From contig CM055107.1 of assembly GCA_029204225.1 (NCBI GenBank), positions 20,880,000-20,943,999 on the forward strand: 64,000 nucleotides of DNA, in the 5' to 3' direction. Made by a program: the position numbers and the translations under genes. This DNA is from Diphasiastrum complanatum. Taxonomy: Eukaryota > Streptophyta > Lycopodiopsida > Lycopodiales > Lycopodiaceae. The notes beneath the pieces were generated by a model. The model saw only the letters and a program-made list of their open reading frames with translations. It searched no databases and was not told the DNA's origin. Position 1 is the first letter of the stretch. Each line of letters opens with the position of its first letter. Positions 1 to 8,574 of this stretch are shown here, in pieces.

Positions 1-693
1 GAATTTGTGCCGATAATAAGAACCTCGTCTTCACGATAGTCAAAAAATTTACATAAGTCAGCAGTAGTATATACATCGTCATTAATATAATATACAGGCA
101 AATTGAATAGACATTTAGAATCCTCTACAGGGTTGGATTCAACAGATGTATTTTGGCCAATAAAAGAATCCCGTAGAGAATTAGTATTTATATTAAAAGT
201 CACTTTCCTTATCAGGAGTGTCGATAAGAAAGTGACTGATGTCCTTAATAGCTGATGAACGGAGGATGATGAAAAGGGAGAGTCAGCAACAGAAATTTCA
301 TCATCATCTAGGATTTGAACTAACAGGAAAAGTACGAAACCACTCTGATATTCAACCAATCGACATTTCTTGTTGCAATAAGGACACAGTGAACTGCTTT
401 TGAAAAGATCAAACAATTTGGTGAACATTCTATCCAGTCTATGTCTGAAAGCTGGGAACCAGATCAGTATAATGCATGTACTGAAGTGAACTAAGGAGAA
501 TACAGACTTACTAAGTATATCTCTGAATCTAATAAATGGTGATAAAAAATGTCAGAATTCGGTTCTGCAGTCTGAAAACATGTAGATATGGCCTGAATAG
601 GCTGTGGAAGTAGTCCAGATTTTCAGTAATCCCAAATTCACTAAGAAATGAACTCAAGCCTAAATCTCGTGAGGATCCTAAGGAAGAGGCCAT
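1..693 (-). pseudogene. Unidentified decayed minus-strand gene with a Cys-rich motif (runs off the window start)
   Basis: Seen: an ATG at 693 opens a frame (begins MASSLGSSRDLGLSSF) that stays open to about 525. Further down are open stretches with gene-like composition. One at about 1-420 contains C-P-Y-C-N-K-K-C (near 380-360), a possible zinc ligand cluster, and later an acidic run and a Tyr/Asp-rich C-terminal part that continues out of the window. A GTAAGT donor (511-506) and a T-rich CAG acceptor (447-445) suggest short introns, but the frames do not join cleanly, so at least one frameshift or stop is present. A TATA-like box on this strand lies at 920-915. Inference: the CxxC plus following hydrophobic strands loosely recall the zinc-bearing OB fold of RPA1-type proteins, but this is weak and I do not assign a function. 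It is divergent from the H3-like unit at 1,526. Confidence 0.35.
198..237. repeat. Near-perfect inverted repeat (hairpin)
   Basis: Positions 198-213 and 223-237 are reverse complements apart from one bulged base, separated by a 9-base loop. It lies inside the minus-strand reading region and could form a 15-bp stem in DNA or RNA. Function unknown. Confidence 0.75.
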
Positions 694-704
694 CGAAAAT
701 AAAG

Positions 705-870
705 TGATTATCGCACTTGTGTGTGAGAGAGATGAGAAAGAAAACTAACTATCAAGATGGCGCACAAGAGAAATATGGCGCGAGATACCGAATATTGCAC
801 TTGAGCGCAAGTAGGTCTCGTTGAGTGCAAACGGTCAACAAAGTGCACGCACAAGAGCGATATGCCGTGA
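705..870. repeat. Left cluster of GCGCACAAG / GCACTTG motifs
   Basis: The motif GCRCACAAG or its complement recurs at about 712, 759, 794 and 842, between the minus-strand ATG (693) and its TATA-like box (915-920). A matching cluster lies on the other side of the divergent promoter (1,256-1,505), so both presumptive leaders share the motif. Confidence 0.5.
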
Positions 871-914
871 ATTTCGATAACGGAAAAAGGTAAAAACTAA
901 TCGATTTCGTGTCA

Positions 915-1214
915 TTTATACTAAATTTTTGCACGTGTGGTCAACGGTCAATGGACACGTGTCTACTTTTGATTCGACTACAGCTACTGGCACGTGCGAG
1001 GTGAGGACCTGGACACGTTGTGAAATGACAACTGGACACGGGTCCGCGTGTTTCATTTCGTGTGCTCAAAAACACGTGTGGCTCTATCATTTGCTCATAC
1101 AAATCCCACACATGTAAAGTGACAACGTGACATGTGTCGCTCTGTCATTTGTTCGTACAACTCCCACACGTGTGATTGACATTTCTTTCACACATGCGAA
1201 CCAGAGTATAAAAT
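915..1214. promoter_or_regulatory. Candidate bidirectional promoter: five CACGTG boxes between two diverging TATA boxes
   Basis: Seen: TATAAA on the minus strand at 920-915, and TATAAAAT on the plus strand at 1,207-1,214. Between them are perfect CACGTG palindromes at 932-937, 956-961, 991-996, 1,073-1,078 and 1,167-1,172, plus near matches (CACGTT, CACGGG, CATGTG). Known: CACGTG is the plant G-box bound by bZIP and bHLH factors. Inference: one shared control region serves the minus-strand unit (ATG 693) and the H3-like unit (ATG 1,526). Alternative: the U3 of a lost LTR, since the gypsy LTR at 8,575 also has GGTCAA and CACGTGT-like repeats. Confidence 0.5.
1073..1173. repeat. Tandem duplication of a ~43-bp G-box unit
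   Basis: Units at 1,073-1,115 and 1,131-1,173 share the order CACGTGTG-type box, CTCTRTCATTTG, TACAA.TCCCACAC and a second CAC.TGT box. They differ at only a few bases. The duplication multiplies the G-boxes of the promoter-like segment. Confidence 0.8.
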
Positions 1215-1255
1215 CACAACTTCGTTGAATTTTTTTTCACTTTTTTTTTTGCTCC

Positions 1256-1505
1256 GCATATCGCACTTGTGCGCGGTCCTTCACACTCAAATTTTCACCC
1301 ACCGCCTTTCATGCGCACAGGTCCCGATACACCTGCCTACGTGTCCCCCTGTATTGCACTTGTGCGCATTTTTCAGAACTAATTTCTTTTTGTTATATTC
1401 AGCTCGCACAGGTCCGATACACCGTACGTTCCTTCCGTACATATCGGTCCTCTGTGAGATTTTATCACCCTTCCGTTCTCATCCTCCCCGTCGCGCACAA
1501 GTCTG
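1256..1505 (+). repeat. Right cluster of GCACTTGTGCGC motifs in the presumptive leader
   Basis: The palindromic motif GCACTTGTGCGC is at about 1,263 and 1,356. Related GCGCACA(A)G pieces lie at about 1,312, 1,402 and 1,493, two of them followed by GGTCC.GATACACC. They sit between the plus-strand TATA-like box and the ATG at 1,526, and mirror the left cluster at 705-870. Confidence 0.55.
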
Positions 1506-1525
1506 CTATTGCATAGTACACATCC

Positions 1526-2086
1526 ATGGATAGGAGAAAGCAGACCAGGAGGGACTTCTTCTCTCCTGGCTCATCCTCAGCCCCTGTGGTGGCCATTGCC
1601 CCTCCTGCTAGACATTGAACGCACAACTGCAGTAGGTGGCTCTCTGAGATACGCAAGTACCCAAATCAACTGCGCTGTTGATCCCAAGGGCTCCATTCTA
1701 CCGTGCTGTCCGAAACATACCAAGAAATGATCTTGACAGCTGGTCAGATTTTACACCCAGTGCCTTCAGGAGGCTGCTGAAGATTACCTTAGTCTTTTTT
1801 TTTGAAGATTCATTTTTTGCTTGCCATCATTCCAAGAGAGTCACAATAATGCCCAAGGATTTTCAGCTCCTAATGAGAATGAGGGATAGTTCTGTAGGTT
1901 GCACGTATTTCAACCTTCTGCTCCAGGCCAACACCTGTAGATAGGACTGATCTTCCTACGAAGCGTCCTAGGAAGCAGAGTGCCCCCAAGAGAGCTCCAA
2001 AGAAAGCAAAGATCGTAGACACCACAGATGTTTTGAAACCTGACCCAAAATCAATTGTAGATGACGCTGTTGTTGTAATACTGTAA
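1526..2086 (+). pseudogene. Histone H3-like (possibly CENH3-like) histone-fold gene, frameshifted
   Basis: Seen: ATG at 1,526 opens a tail resembling an H3 N-terminus (contains RRKQT where H3 has RTKQT). Core H3 landmarks then follow in the right order but in shifting frames: EIRKY (about 1,645), STALLIPRAPFYRAVRNI (1,665-1,718), LQEAAEDYL (about 1,764-1,790), FED (about 1,803) and KRVTIMPKDFQL (1,834-1,868). Frameshifts lie near 1,618, 1,657, 1,762, in a nine-T run at 1,794-1,802, and again before about 1,945. After the fold comes a basic tail (KRPRKQSAPKRAPKKAK, about 1,957-2,007) ending VDDAVVVIL then TAA at 2,084-2,086. Known: the KRVTIMPKD helix and LQEAAE helix are diagnostic of H3. Inference: the divergent tail and IPRAPF segment point to a variant (CENH3 or lineage-specific) rather than canonical H3. 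An intron could explain the first break, but the internal shifts indicate decay. Confidence 0.65.
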
Positions 2087-2141
2087 ATATAGCTATAGTT
2101 GTTTTGGATACAGCTTTAATTCATGTAGATACTACACATCC

Positions 2142-2169
2142 ACCTCCTCCTCCTCCTCTCTCCTCCTCC
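2142..2169 (+). repeat. (CCT)n microsatellite encoding a proline run
   Basis: CCTCCT repeats read as Pro residues in the frame that follows the H3-like unit. This is low-complexity linker sequence. Confidence 0.8.
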
Positions 2170-2182
2170 AAATTTTTATACA

Positions 2183-3279
2183 TATATAGATTCGAATGAG
2201 TATCTTAGATTTGAGAAAGACATATCGGATGCTATAGATAAAATTGGTACTCCTTTTTGTTTTAGACTAGATGAACTTGATTTAGTATCAATTTTAGAGT
2301 TTAGATTGCTTGGATCTCAAAGACAGACGAACTTCTATCAGTGATCCTGTGATAGAGTCCGGGCTGACACTCTTGCAATTTGACATTGCAAGAGATTCAT
2401 CCAACGAGTTGTTGGTGCTGAGTAACTTTCTGCTCCAGGCCTTCAAGGAGAATAATGACACATTGTCACAGTGTTTGACAAGTGGATTCACACCAGCAAC
2501 AAAAGCATCTGGTCATTCCTTATCATACCAAGTAGGATATATTAAGTGCTTCTTCTTGTTTTATGCATTAACATTGACATTTTCAATTTAAATAGTTCTC
2601 AGAATTGCCGCTAAAGTACTTTCAATCTTATTTTGCAGTGACCACTAGAGTTTAAACCTGATCTCTATTAAGAGATCTATAAATAATAGTATCAAAGGTT
2701 TTTGTGTCAAGATGAATTCGGCGAAAAATATGCCTAAGGATGTAGATATATATCTGCCATATTTAAGTAAATATATTCCTACAGATGTTCCCCATTTCGT
2801 GGACTGGGAGATCGTGAGTTTGGAGGTAAACTCTGTCTTTTTTAATAGCATGTTGAAATCAATATTCTAATGTAATTGTTTCATTCTAATTCATTCTGTT
2901 TCATAATTGATTTCTTTTGTGCTGAATTATTTTGCAATCACCACAACAAAATGATTCATTCAGCTGTGGGTGGTACACGTTATACAATGCCAAGTTATTT
3001 TTTGAGTGGTCAACCTTCAGGAAGATGTTGATATTTCTAAGGTAATAAATTCTGTTTATTCTTATTTTTGGAATCATGATTAGTTTTCTATTTTGTTGAT
3101 GTTTTTAGCCATTACTAATACATGAATGTTCTATTTTGCAGTTTACACTTCCTGAGTACACATCAAGACAGGTGTACAGATTCAGACAAGAAATCATCCT
3201 GAGTATACTGGCTAGGGAAAGGCTTCAGCCTCCCTTTATTGATGATGGTGCAAACGATGATGTAGTAGTACTAAATTAA
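2183..3279 (+). pseudogene. Ulp1/SENP-type (C48) SUMO-protease-like gene, decayed, several exons
   Basis: Seen: exon 2,639-2,825 (acceptor TTTTGCAG, donor GTAAAC) reads D-H-stop-S-L-N-L-I, the His motif of Ulp1 proteases (HW.L) with Trp converted to TAG (2,646-2,648). It continues to INNS, where the family has Y-D-S, and to a DWEIVSLE segment. The next exon (about 2,941-3,041) has PQQNDSFSCGWYTLYNAK: the Q-x5-C active-site signature, Cys at 2,965-2,967. The last exon (3,142-3,279, after TTTTGCAG) ends DDVVVLN-TAA. Upstream open segments (2,183-2,300 and 2,310-2,525) probably hold the N-lobe but are frameshifted. Known: Ulp1-family enzymes use a His-Asp-Cys triad with an oxyanion Gln and cleave SUMO. 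TE-encoded Ulp1 domains occur in plant MULE and CACTA elements. Inference: Asp is replaced by Asn and Trp by stop, so it is inactive as it stands. It may be a separate gene or continuous with the H3-like unit. Confidence 0.65.
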
Positions 3280-3422
3280 GATCAGAACATATATAGATAA
3301 CATAGAAAAAAAAGACATGTATAGAATTCATAGAAAAATATACATTTATATATCAAATGCTGCTCAATTTTATGAATTTGGGAGCACAAAATACATGTAC
3401 TTATGCCCAACTTGGGCTTTCA

Positions 3423-3428
3423 TTTATT
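3423..3428 (-). terminator. AATAAA polyadenylation signal downstream of the unknown three-exon gene
   Basis: AATAAA on the minus strand, 47 bases beyond the stop codon at 3,477-3,475. Its position fits a plant poly(A) signal. Confidence 0.5.
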
Positions 3429-3474
3429 GAATGAAAGAGTGTATACACAGATTTCTACTAAAGTTTATTTGAAA

Positions 3475-4857
3475 CTATTGTTCTCCCACAATGGTGATTG
3501 TTGTAGGTAGATTTTTGCAGCACGTTATCAGCTCCTGTCTTTTTCGCATCTGTGACATTACATATATTAGTGAATGTGCAATTGTAAATCATGACATTGT
3601 CTATTATTTTGTTCTATTTTGACATGGCAATAAACATAAAGTACTTACGAGTCTTCCGTTGATGATAAATCTGAAATATGTTGGTAGATTGGTTTGTAAT
3701 AGCATGAGCTCTGTTCTGATAAAATCAAGCTTCCAATGTTCTTCCACCTCAACCATAGTCAAATATTCCTCATTGTAGATAATGCTTATCTCCATTCGGT
3801 TTGTGTGACCATTTAGTTCAAAGTCTTGATCCAGTGGTAGCCATGTACCTTCAATTTTCTTGTATCTCTGGTAGCTAAATGTGAGACTGAGCATTTGCTT
3901 TTCGATATGATAACAAAAGATCATTGAGGACTTTTTAATCCTGCATTCTATGTCATTATTTGTTTTACTATCCCAGCCTTGATCCATGAGATCTGACAAA
4001 GTCTCATCTGATAAATCCTTGCAAACAAATAAAGTTGGTGTCCTACGAACACTAGCACTCGAGAAAAAATCAACAAATATATGTAATGAGATAAACCAAC
4101 TTCGGTGAACAATTTTCGAGCCTGTGCTTATCTTCATAGCATTTCTAATATCAATTAGCAGGTTGCATTTGAAGGATTCAAAAACAATGCTGTCAGGAGT
4201 AGGCCACTCATCTCTTTGAAAACTAGGCAATGGAATTGCTTCGAGCTTGCCAAAACCTCCATCTGTTTGTGGCGTATATAAAGATTCATAAAAATAGATA
4301 CCACAATCTGCAAGTTCCTTTGGACTTCTTTCTCTGTATTGCAGCTTTCCAACATCAGAGTGAATCACGTCTAATATTCCTGCAAGTGATTGTGCGGGCT
4401 CCCATTCACTTATGCATGATGGATATAAATCTGAAAGAAAAAAACAATGTTGAAGCATTTAAATCATAATCTGAAGAGTATCAATAAAGAAAATCACCTA
4501 TGATTGTTGTAGAGTGCATATGTTTTGATATACTTACAATTACATTTTTGATGATCATGAGGATTGATATCATGTACTTTGATTTCTGAATGCATATATA
4601 CATGTTGTACTAAGACTTCTGATATAAATTGACCTCCCGGGGTATCCCGGGGTAGTCTTAAACTCCAAATTTTTTGCTTTCCAATAAAATTTGTAAGTCA
4701 TTTTTGCTCTTTTCTTTTGTCGAAAATTGCCCTTTGATGATGGATGCAGCAATACCCATGAGTTCTTCATATATTTTGTTGGCTTCCAGTTATCAGCTTC
4801 ATCTTTCTCATTGTAAAGAATCACAGAATCGATTGTAGATCTGGGTCTCCTTGCCAT
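3475..4857 (-). CDS. Unknown three-exon gene (~390 aa), one probable frameshift in exon 1
   Basis: Model: complement of exons 4,538-4,857, 3,649-4,430 and 3,475-3,549. Donors are GTAAGT at 4,537 and 3,648; acceptors are TTTCTTTCAG at 4,431 and GTCACAG at 3,550. Introns are 107 and 99 bases. Exons 2 and 3 join in phase: exon 2 has 260 codons and exon 3 adds 24 residues ending TTITIVGEQ then TAG. Exon 1 starts MARRPRSTIDSVILYNEK, and a one-base shift between about 4,570 and 4,700 is needed to reach the frame that joins exon 2. I do not recognise the family. The protein is mixed alpha/beta without transmembrane segments, has a conserved-looking block DEWPTPDSIVFESF (exon 2) and a basic start of exon 3 (MRKRQ). 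Support for a real gene: consensus splice sites, a downstream AATAAA, and an E2F-like site just upstream. It converges on the Ulp1-like unit, whose stop is 196 bases away. Confidence 0.5.
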
Positions 4858-4876
4858 TGCTATTTTCAAAGCTTGG

Positions 4877-4884
4877 GCGCCAAA
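4877..4884 (-). promoter_or_regulatory. E2F-like site TTTGGCGC upstream of the unknown gene
   Basis: On the minus strand TTTTTGGCGCCC spans 4,886-4,875, about 20 bases before the ATG at 4,857. TTTSGCGC is the plant E2F consensus of S-phase genes. It may be coincidental. Confidence 0.35.
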
Positions 4885-5040
4885 AATCTCTCTGATATGA
4901 TACTTAATTTCAATTTTTTTGTATCACATTTAATCTAATGTGAATGCCAACATAGTCACAGTTACTGCATATACCATATTTTATGTAACTGTAACTAGTA
5001 TAGTTAGAAAATTTCATTATCCTAACCAGCATAGTCAAGT

Positions 5041-5110
5041 AAATTTAACTTGAGGTGTTGACGTCGGGCAGATTAGCACGTGTCGGGCAGGAAGAAGAAA
5101 CCAATGGGAT
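5041..5110. promoter_or_regulatory. Short segment with TGACGTC, CACGTG and CCAAT motifs
   Basis: TTGACGTCGGGCAG near 5,058, CACGTGTCGGGCAG near 5,078 and CCAATGGG at 5,100 lie within 60 bases upstream of the minus-strand gene's E2F-like site. The CG-rich GTCGGGCAG is repeated after each ACGT core. This is candidate distal promoter of the unknown gene. Confidence 0.3.
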
Positions 5111-5164
5111 ACGTCCATGTTGCCCAGACACAAATTTCAAAGTTTTCTATATTGCATTTTTATT

Positions 5165-5290
5165 TTTTAGTTAATTTGAACTACGTTACATAGATTTCAA
5201 ATCTGTGCATTTTGACTGGGCCTGGTGACGGTCGAAACTAAAGAAAAAAAATAAAAGTATCTTTACAAAGGGTCTTTTTGATATTGAGAA
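5165..5290. repeat. Dispersed repeat shared, inverted, with 31,590-31,695
   Basis: This segment (ACGTTACATAGATTTCAAAT, then ATAAAAGTATCTTTACAAAG, then GGGTCTTTTTG) matches the reverse complement of about 31,590-31,695 and, for its last 40 bases, also 31,926-31,965. The second place lies at the edge of a copia element, so this is probably retroelement leader or LTR edge. Coding potential from 5,290 to 6,000 is broken and unidentified; an open stretch at 5,706-5,936 has no recognisable motif. Confidence 0.55.
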
Positions 5291-6019
5291 CTCCTTTAAT
5301 GGCTGAGTCTTATGCAAATGATCAAGATGTCTGGAGGACGTTGAAATCTTATGTGCATTTGGCTGTGAGATGACTAAAAGTTGCTATCCAGAGATTGAAC
5401 CCAAAGCTGTTATGAAAACAGTTCAAGTTGTTAACAGTTATTAAAAGCTCACTCCATTCCGTTATTCAGTCGGGCCTTTGGAGAATAGTTTGTCCCCGAT
5501 GGTTTGAAAGATAAGAACTCCATTGCCCAATGGATGAAACAATTTGTGAAACCAATTGATATACTGGGTTCGTCGGGTACGGATTGCCCTCCCTAGTTGA
5601 GTCGCCACTATTGGAAGAAAAAAAAGCCTCTTTTTAAATCATTTTTCAGGTCGAAAGTCACCTGACAAGGTCACATGTTGGTAGTTTTACCAGGACAATG
5701 AGCGGGTGATTCCTCAAGAGTTGATGGCCTTAGATACCAGGGTGACCTGTTACAACTGCCCTGAGGTTTTAAGGCAGGTGCCCGTGACTCACATTTCGAG
5801 AAGCAGGACGGCTTGCACACAAGACATCTTATCACACGTTTATAAGTACGTTGCGATGTCTAATGAAGATTGTTGTCACATCATAATTTCATTTCTAATC
5901 ATTATGAATCCAACCGTTGGAGTGCATGGATTGATGTGAAAGCGAGGCCTTTATGTGTCAATTTTTGCTGCGAACTTTGTCATTGTAGCAGGCCATTCTT
6001 TGCGTGAGTGCAGGAGAAA

Positions 6020-6650
6020 ATGGATTCTAAGCGTGATCCAAGCCGATTTTCTGACTACCTGGCAAAGGATGGACAAAGCTGAAAGCTGCAAGATTGCTAG
6101 ACTTTTCTGCACAGTCGTGGCCTGCTGTTATTCCCCAGGTGTTGGAACCCCTTGCTAAGGACTGCGATTGCACAAACTGGCTGATACAAACCTCTGATGG
6201 CAGAACCAGAATGTTGTCTACGACATGGGTCTCGAAATCATTGAAGCTCTCTGCACTCATGTGCATGTTTTTGACCAAGCAGACACACTACCCAAAGAGG
6301 ACATACCAATGACAGATGATGTTGTCAACCTGGATGATGATGTCCACGAGACCGAGGCTGGTTCTACTGATAAGCCTACAGATGTTCTGGCTTCCGATAT
6401 TGAAACTACTACCGCTGGTTTATCTTCTCAAGTGCCAGACGTTTTTGCTTGCCAAGCTGTTCTCGAACCTGACACTATTAACAAGAAGATAGCTGAGTGT
6501 GTTGCTATAGTTGATAACGTAGACCCTCCCGGGTTTTCTAGGACACTAGCGGATCTATGTGAGGGCGCAAGCAACACTTCAACAGACCAACGTTTCTATC
6601 CTGGCACGACCTACAGATCACCCATCTCTGACAGAGACAAAAGTTGATTT
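6020..6650 (+). pseudogene. Unidentified frameshifted gene: acidic, Thr/Asp-rich segment
   Basis: ATG at 6,020 (MDSKRDPSRFSDYLAKDG) is followed by a stop. A second frame (6,094-6,225) reads ...SAQSWPAVIPQVLEPLAKDC, and a third (6,225-6,647) reads an acidic segment (DDVVNLDDDVHETEAGSTDKP) that ends in TGA at 6,645-6,647. The three appear to be one interrupted protein. I recognise no domain. It is followed at 6,829 by coiled-coil sequence on the same strand, possibly the same ancestral gene or a retroelement gag. Confidence 0.35.
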
Positions 6651-6749
6651 TTACAAGGGCCACTCTTTACCAACTACCCTTTTTTATACTTACCGTGTGC
6701 TCTACGATTCTGGTGACACTACGCCGTAGGGCATCCATTTATAAACTTC

Positions 6750-7272
6750 TGTAATGGTGTCAGGAGCAGAAGCGGAGCAATGGCTGGCCGCAAAATGCGT
6801 TAATACCGACTGGGTAGATGGATGGATTGAAAGGACTCCATTGTTGAAGGCTCACAGCTATTGAAATGCCTGACTAGAAAGACAAGAGAGACCACCGAGA
6901 TGGAGTTGCTGAAAGGTAATCTTGCTACCAGTGAAGCGAGATTGTCATTACTGAAAGCTAAGAATGTGGATCTGCGGGATAGACTATTGGGAGCTGAAGG
7001 ACACTTAACAGCTGCTAAAGCATATAGTCCTTCCATTTAGAGAATGAAGTTCCCTAATATCAGGCTGCGTACACCTCTGTTGCTACCCAAGCCACCCAAT
7101 TGACAAAGATTATAAATCAACAAATTGTCTCCATGGAGGGACTTGTCAGACATTTGGAAGAGGAATGCCTTAAGTGACGCCACAACTCTTATGAGCTGTC
7201 AAAGTTGACGAACAAAAATGACCTCCTCAAAGCTGAATTGAAGAAGCTGCAAACCCCATCTGATGTCATGTG
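6750..7272 (+). pseudogene. Decayed coiled-coil protein segment
   Basis: An open frame at 6,829-7,040 shows leucine heptads (MELLKGNLATSEARLSLLKA...DLRDRLLGAE). After a TAG, the region at about 7,075-7,272 again reads as a coiled coil (LTKIINQQIVSMEGLVRHLE and LTNKNDLLKAELKKLQ), broken by one TGA. A preceding frame (about 6,760-6,850) reads AEAEQWLAAKCVNTDWVDGW. The function is unknown; it could be scaffold-like host sequence or a gag. Sequence from 7,273 to 7,468 shows nothing recognisable. Confidence 0.4.
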
Positions 7273-7464
7273 ACCTGTGGACCATTCCAGGGACTATTTT
7301 CGGGTACCAGCCCTTACCGGATTAAGGATCCTAAGCGTGCATATCCGATGGAGATGCCAACCTGTGCGACCTTGTAACTTTCTCTAGTAGTGCCCCTTCT
7401 GTTCTTCCCCTCCTGCATGAGAGATGTTCATATAGACGTGTGAGCCTTCATTTTGAGATACCAG

Positions 7465-7468
<4 letters not shown>

Positions 7469-7532
<64 letters not shown>
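7469..7532 (+). repeat. (AG)32 microsatellite
   Basis: Uninterrupted AG dinucleotides, 64 bases. The apparent reading frames through it are artefacts. From 7,533 to 8,569 I find no supported gene; the sequence is unique-looking and AT-rich. Confidence 0.95.
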
Positions 7533-7539
<7 letters not shown>

Positions 7540-8569
7540 TATGCTCCTTTATCTTTTGCTAATGCAACGAAGCCCGTTCAGCTTTTGCAATTCTATTCAC
7601 AGCCACTGACTGGCATTTTGCTGCTACTTGTTGTATCAACATTGATATTTATCGTCCCTATTTTATTCTTTTGGTAGATGAAAGTTGTAGTGGGTTGATA
7701 AATAAATCCTGAATGATTCAAGTGTGTGATGATCTTTAAATAAATTCTATATGGTTTATTTTTGCACATTGTGCATCTGATAGCATACCAGCTATGTATC
7801 TATTTTGATTTCAATTCACAATTAAGATAACCGAATCACTACCAGTATAGTTGTTGTTCGCTATCTATCGTATTGTTGAGGATGTTTGGAAGTTTGATAA
7901 TCCCTGGAGCAACTTTGTGGACTTTGGATAGGATCCTTAGACATATGCCATGTTCTGATGGATTAAGACTAATAGTATCTTGTTTATTTCCAACATGATG
8001 ATCACATGATCGAGAGTAAACTCCACATTACACTCGGATGATAGGAGTTTGTTCCGTTCAATGTAGTCTCTGACACTTTCTCTTTTTCTCATCTTGATTT
8101 TGTTGAGCAGGAGAAATGGGTCTTCAAGGAACTTTCATGGCTTGAATCTGGTGATCAAAGTTGCTTTTACCACTTTTCAATCTCATAACCTCAATCTGAA
8201 TCAACTATCATCTATCCTTTGTGTCGGATTAATGTTATGTACATGCTATGCTCTTTACGTTCTATCTGACTCTCGTATTGATCTATCTAATTGTTCGCTC
8301 TTCCGCTTCTGCAACTCTATTGAGTTTCATGCATGCCTGCATGATTTGGCACAATGTATGATTGCGAGAGAAATCGAATTTTGATCTCTCATCTTTCCTA
8401 GCAACTTCAGCATTCCCTCACAGGCATTCAAAATGTAAAGGCAATTTTCACTTGCGGTCAAAACAATTCCAAAATGAGAAGTGATAAAATTTCACCTTGG
8501 TATTTTTCTCAGTATCATGCTTAGCAGGAAGAGCTTTAGGTCCCATGACTCTACTACTAGTTGTGCAGG

Positions 8570-8574
8570 AGTAT
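8570..8574 (+). repeat. Candidate target-site duplication, left copy (AGTAT)
   Basis: AGTAT immediately precedes the gypsy 5' LTR. The five bases after the 3' LTR (15,060-15,064) are AATAT, a 4/5 match. The right flank is copia coding sequence while the left flank is not, so this duplication is uncertain. Confidence 0.35.

Noticed and set aside
1-693. Firm assignment of the minus-strand reading region to RPA1-type OB-fold proteins
   Set aside because: Only one CxxC cluster and loose strand pattern; frames do not join and the C-terminus is outside the window.
1225-1533. 102-codon plus-strand frame across the leader of the H3-like unit
   Set aside because: It overlaps the GCACTTGTGCGC repeats and runs out of frame with the H3-like ATG; looks like a leader artefact.
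8094-8384. 96-codon plus-strand frame near the gypsy 5' flank
   Set aside because: No motif, no splice context and composition like surrounding non-coding sequence.
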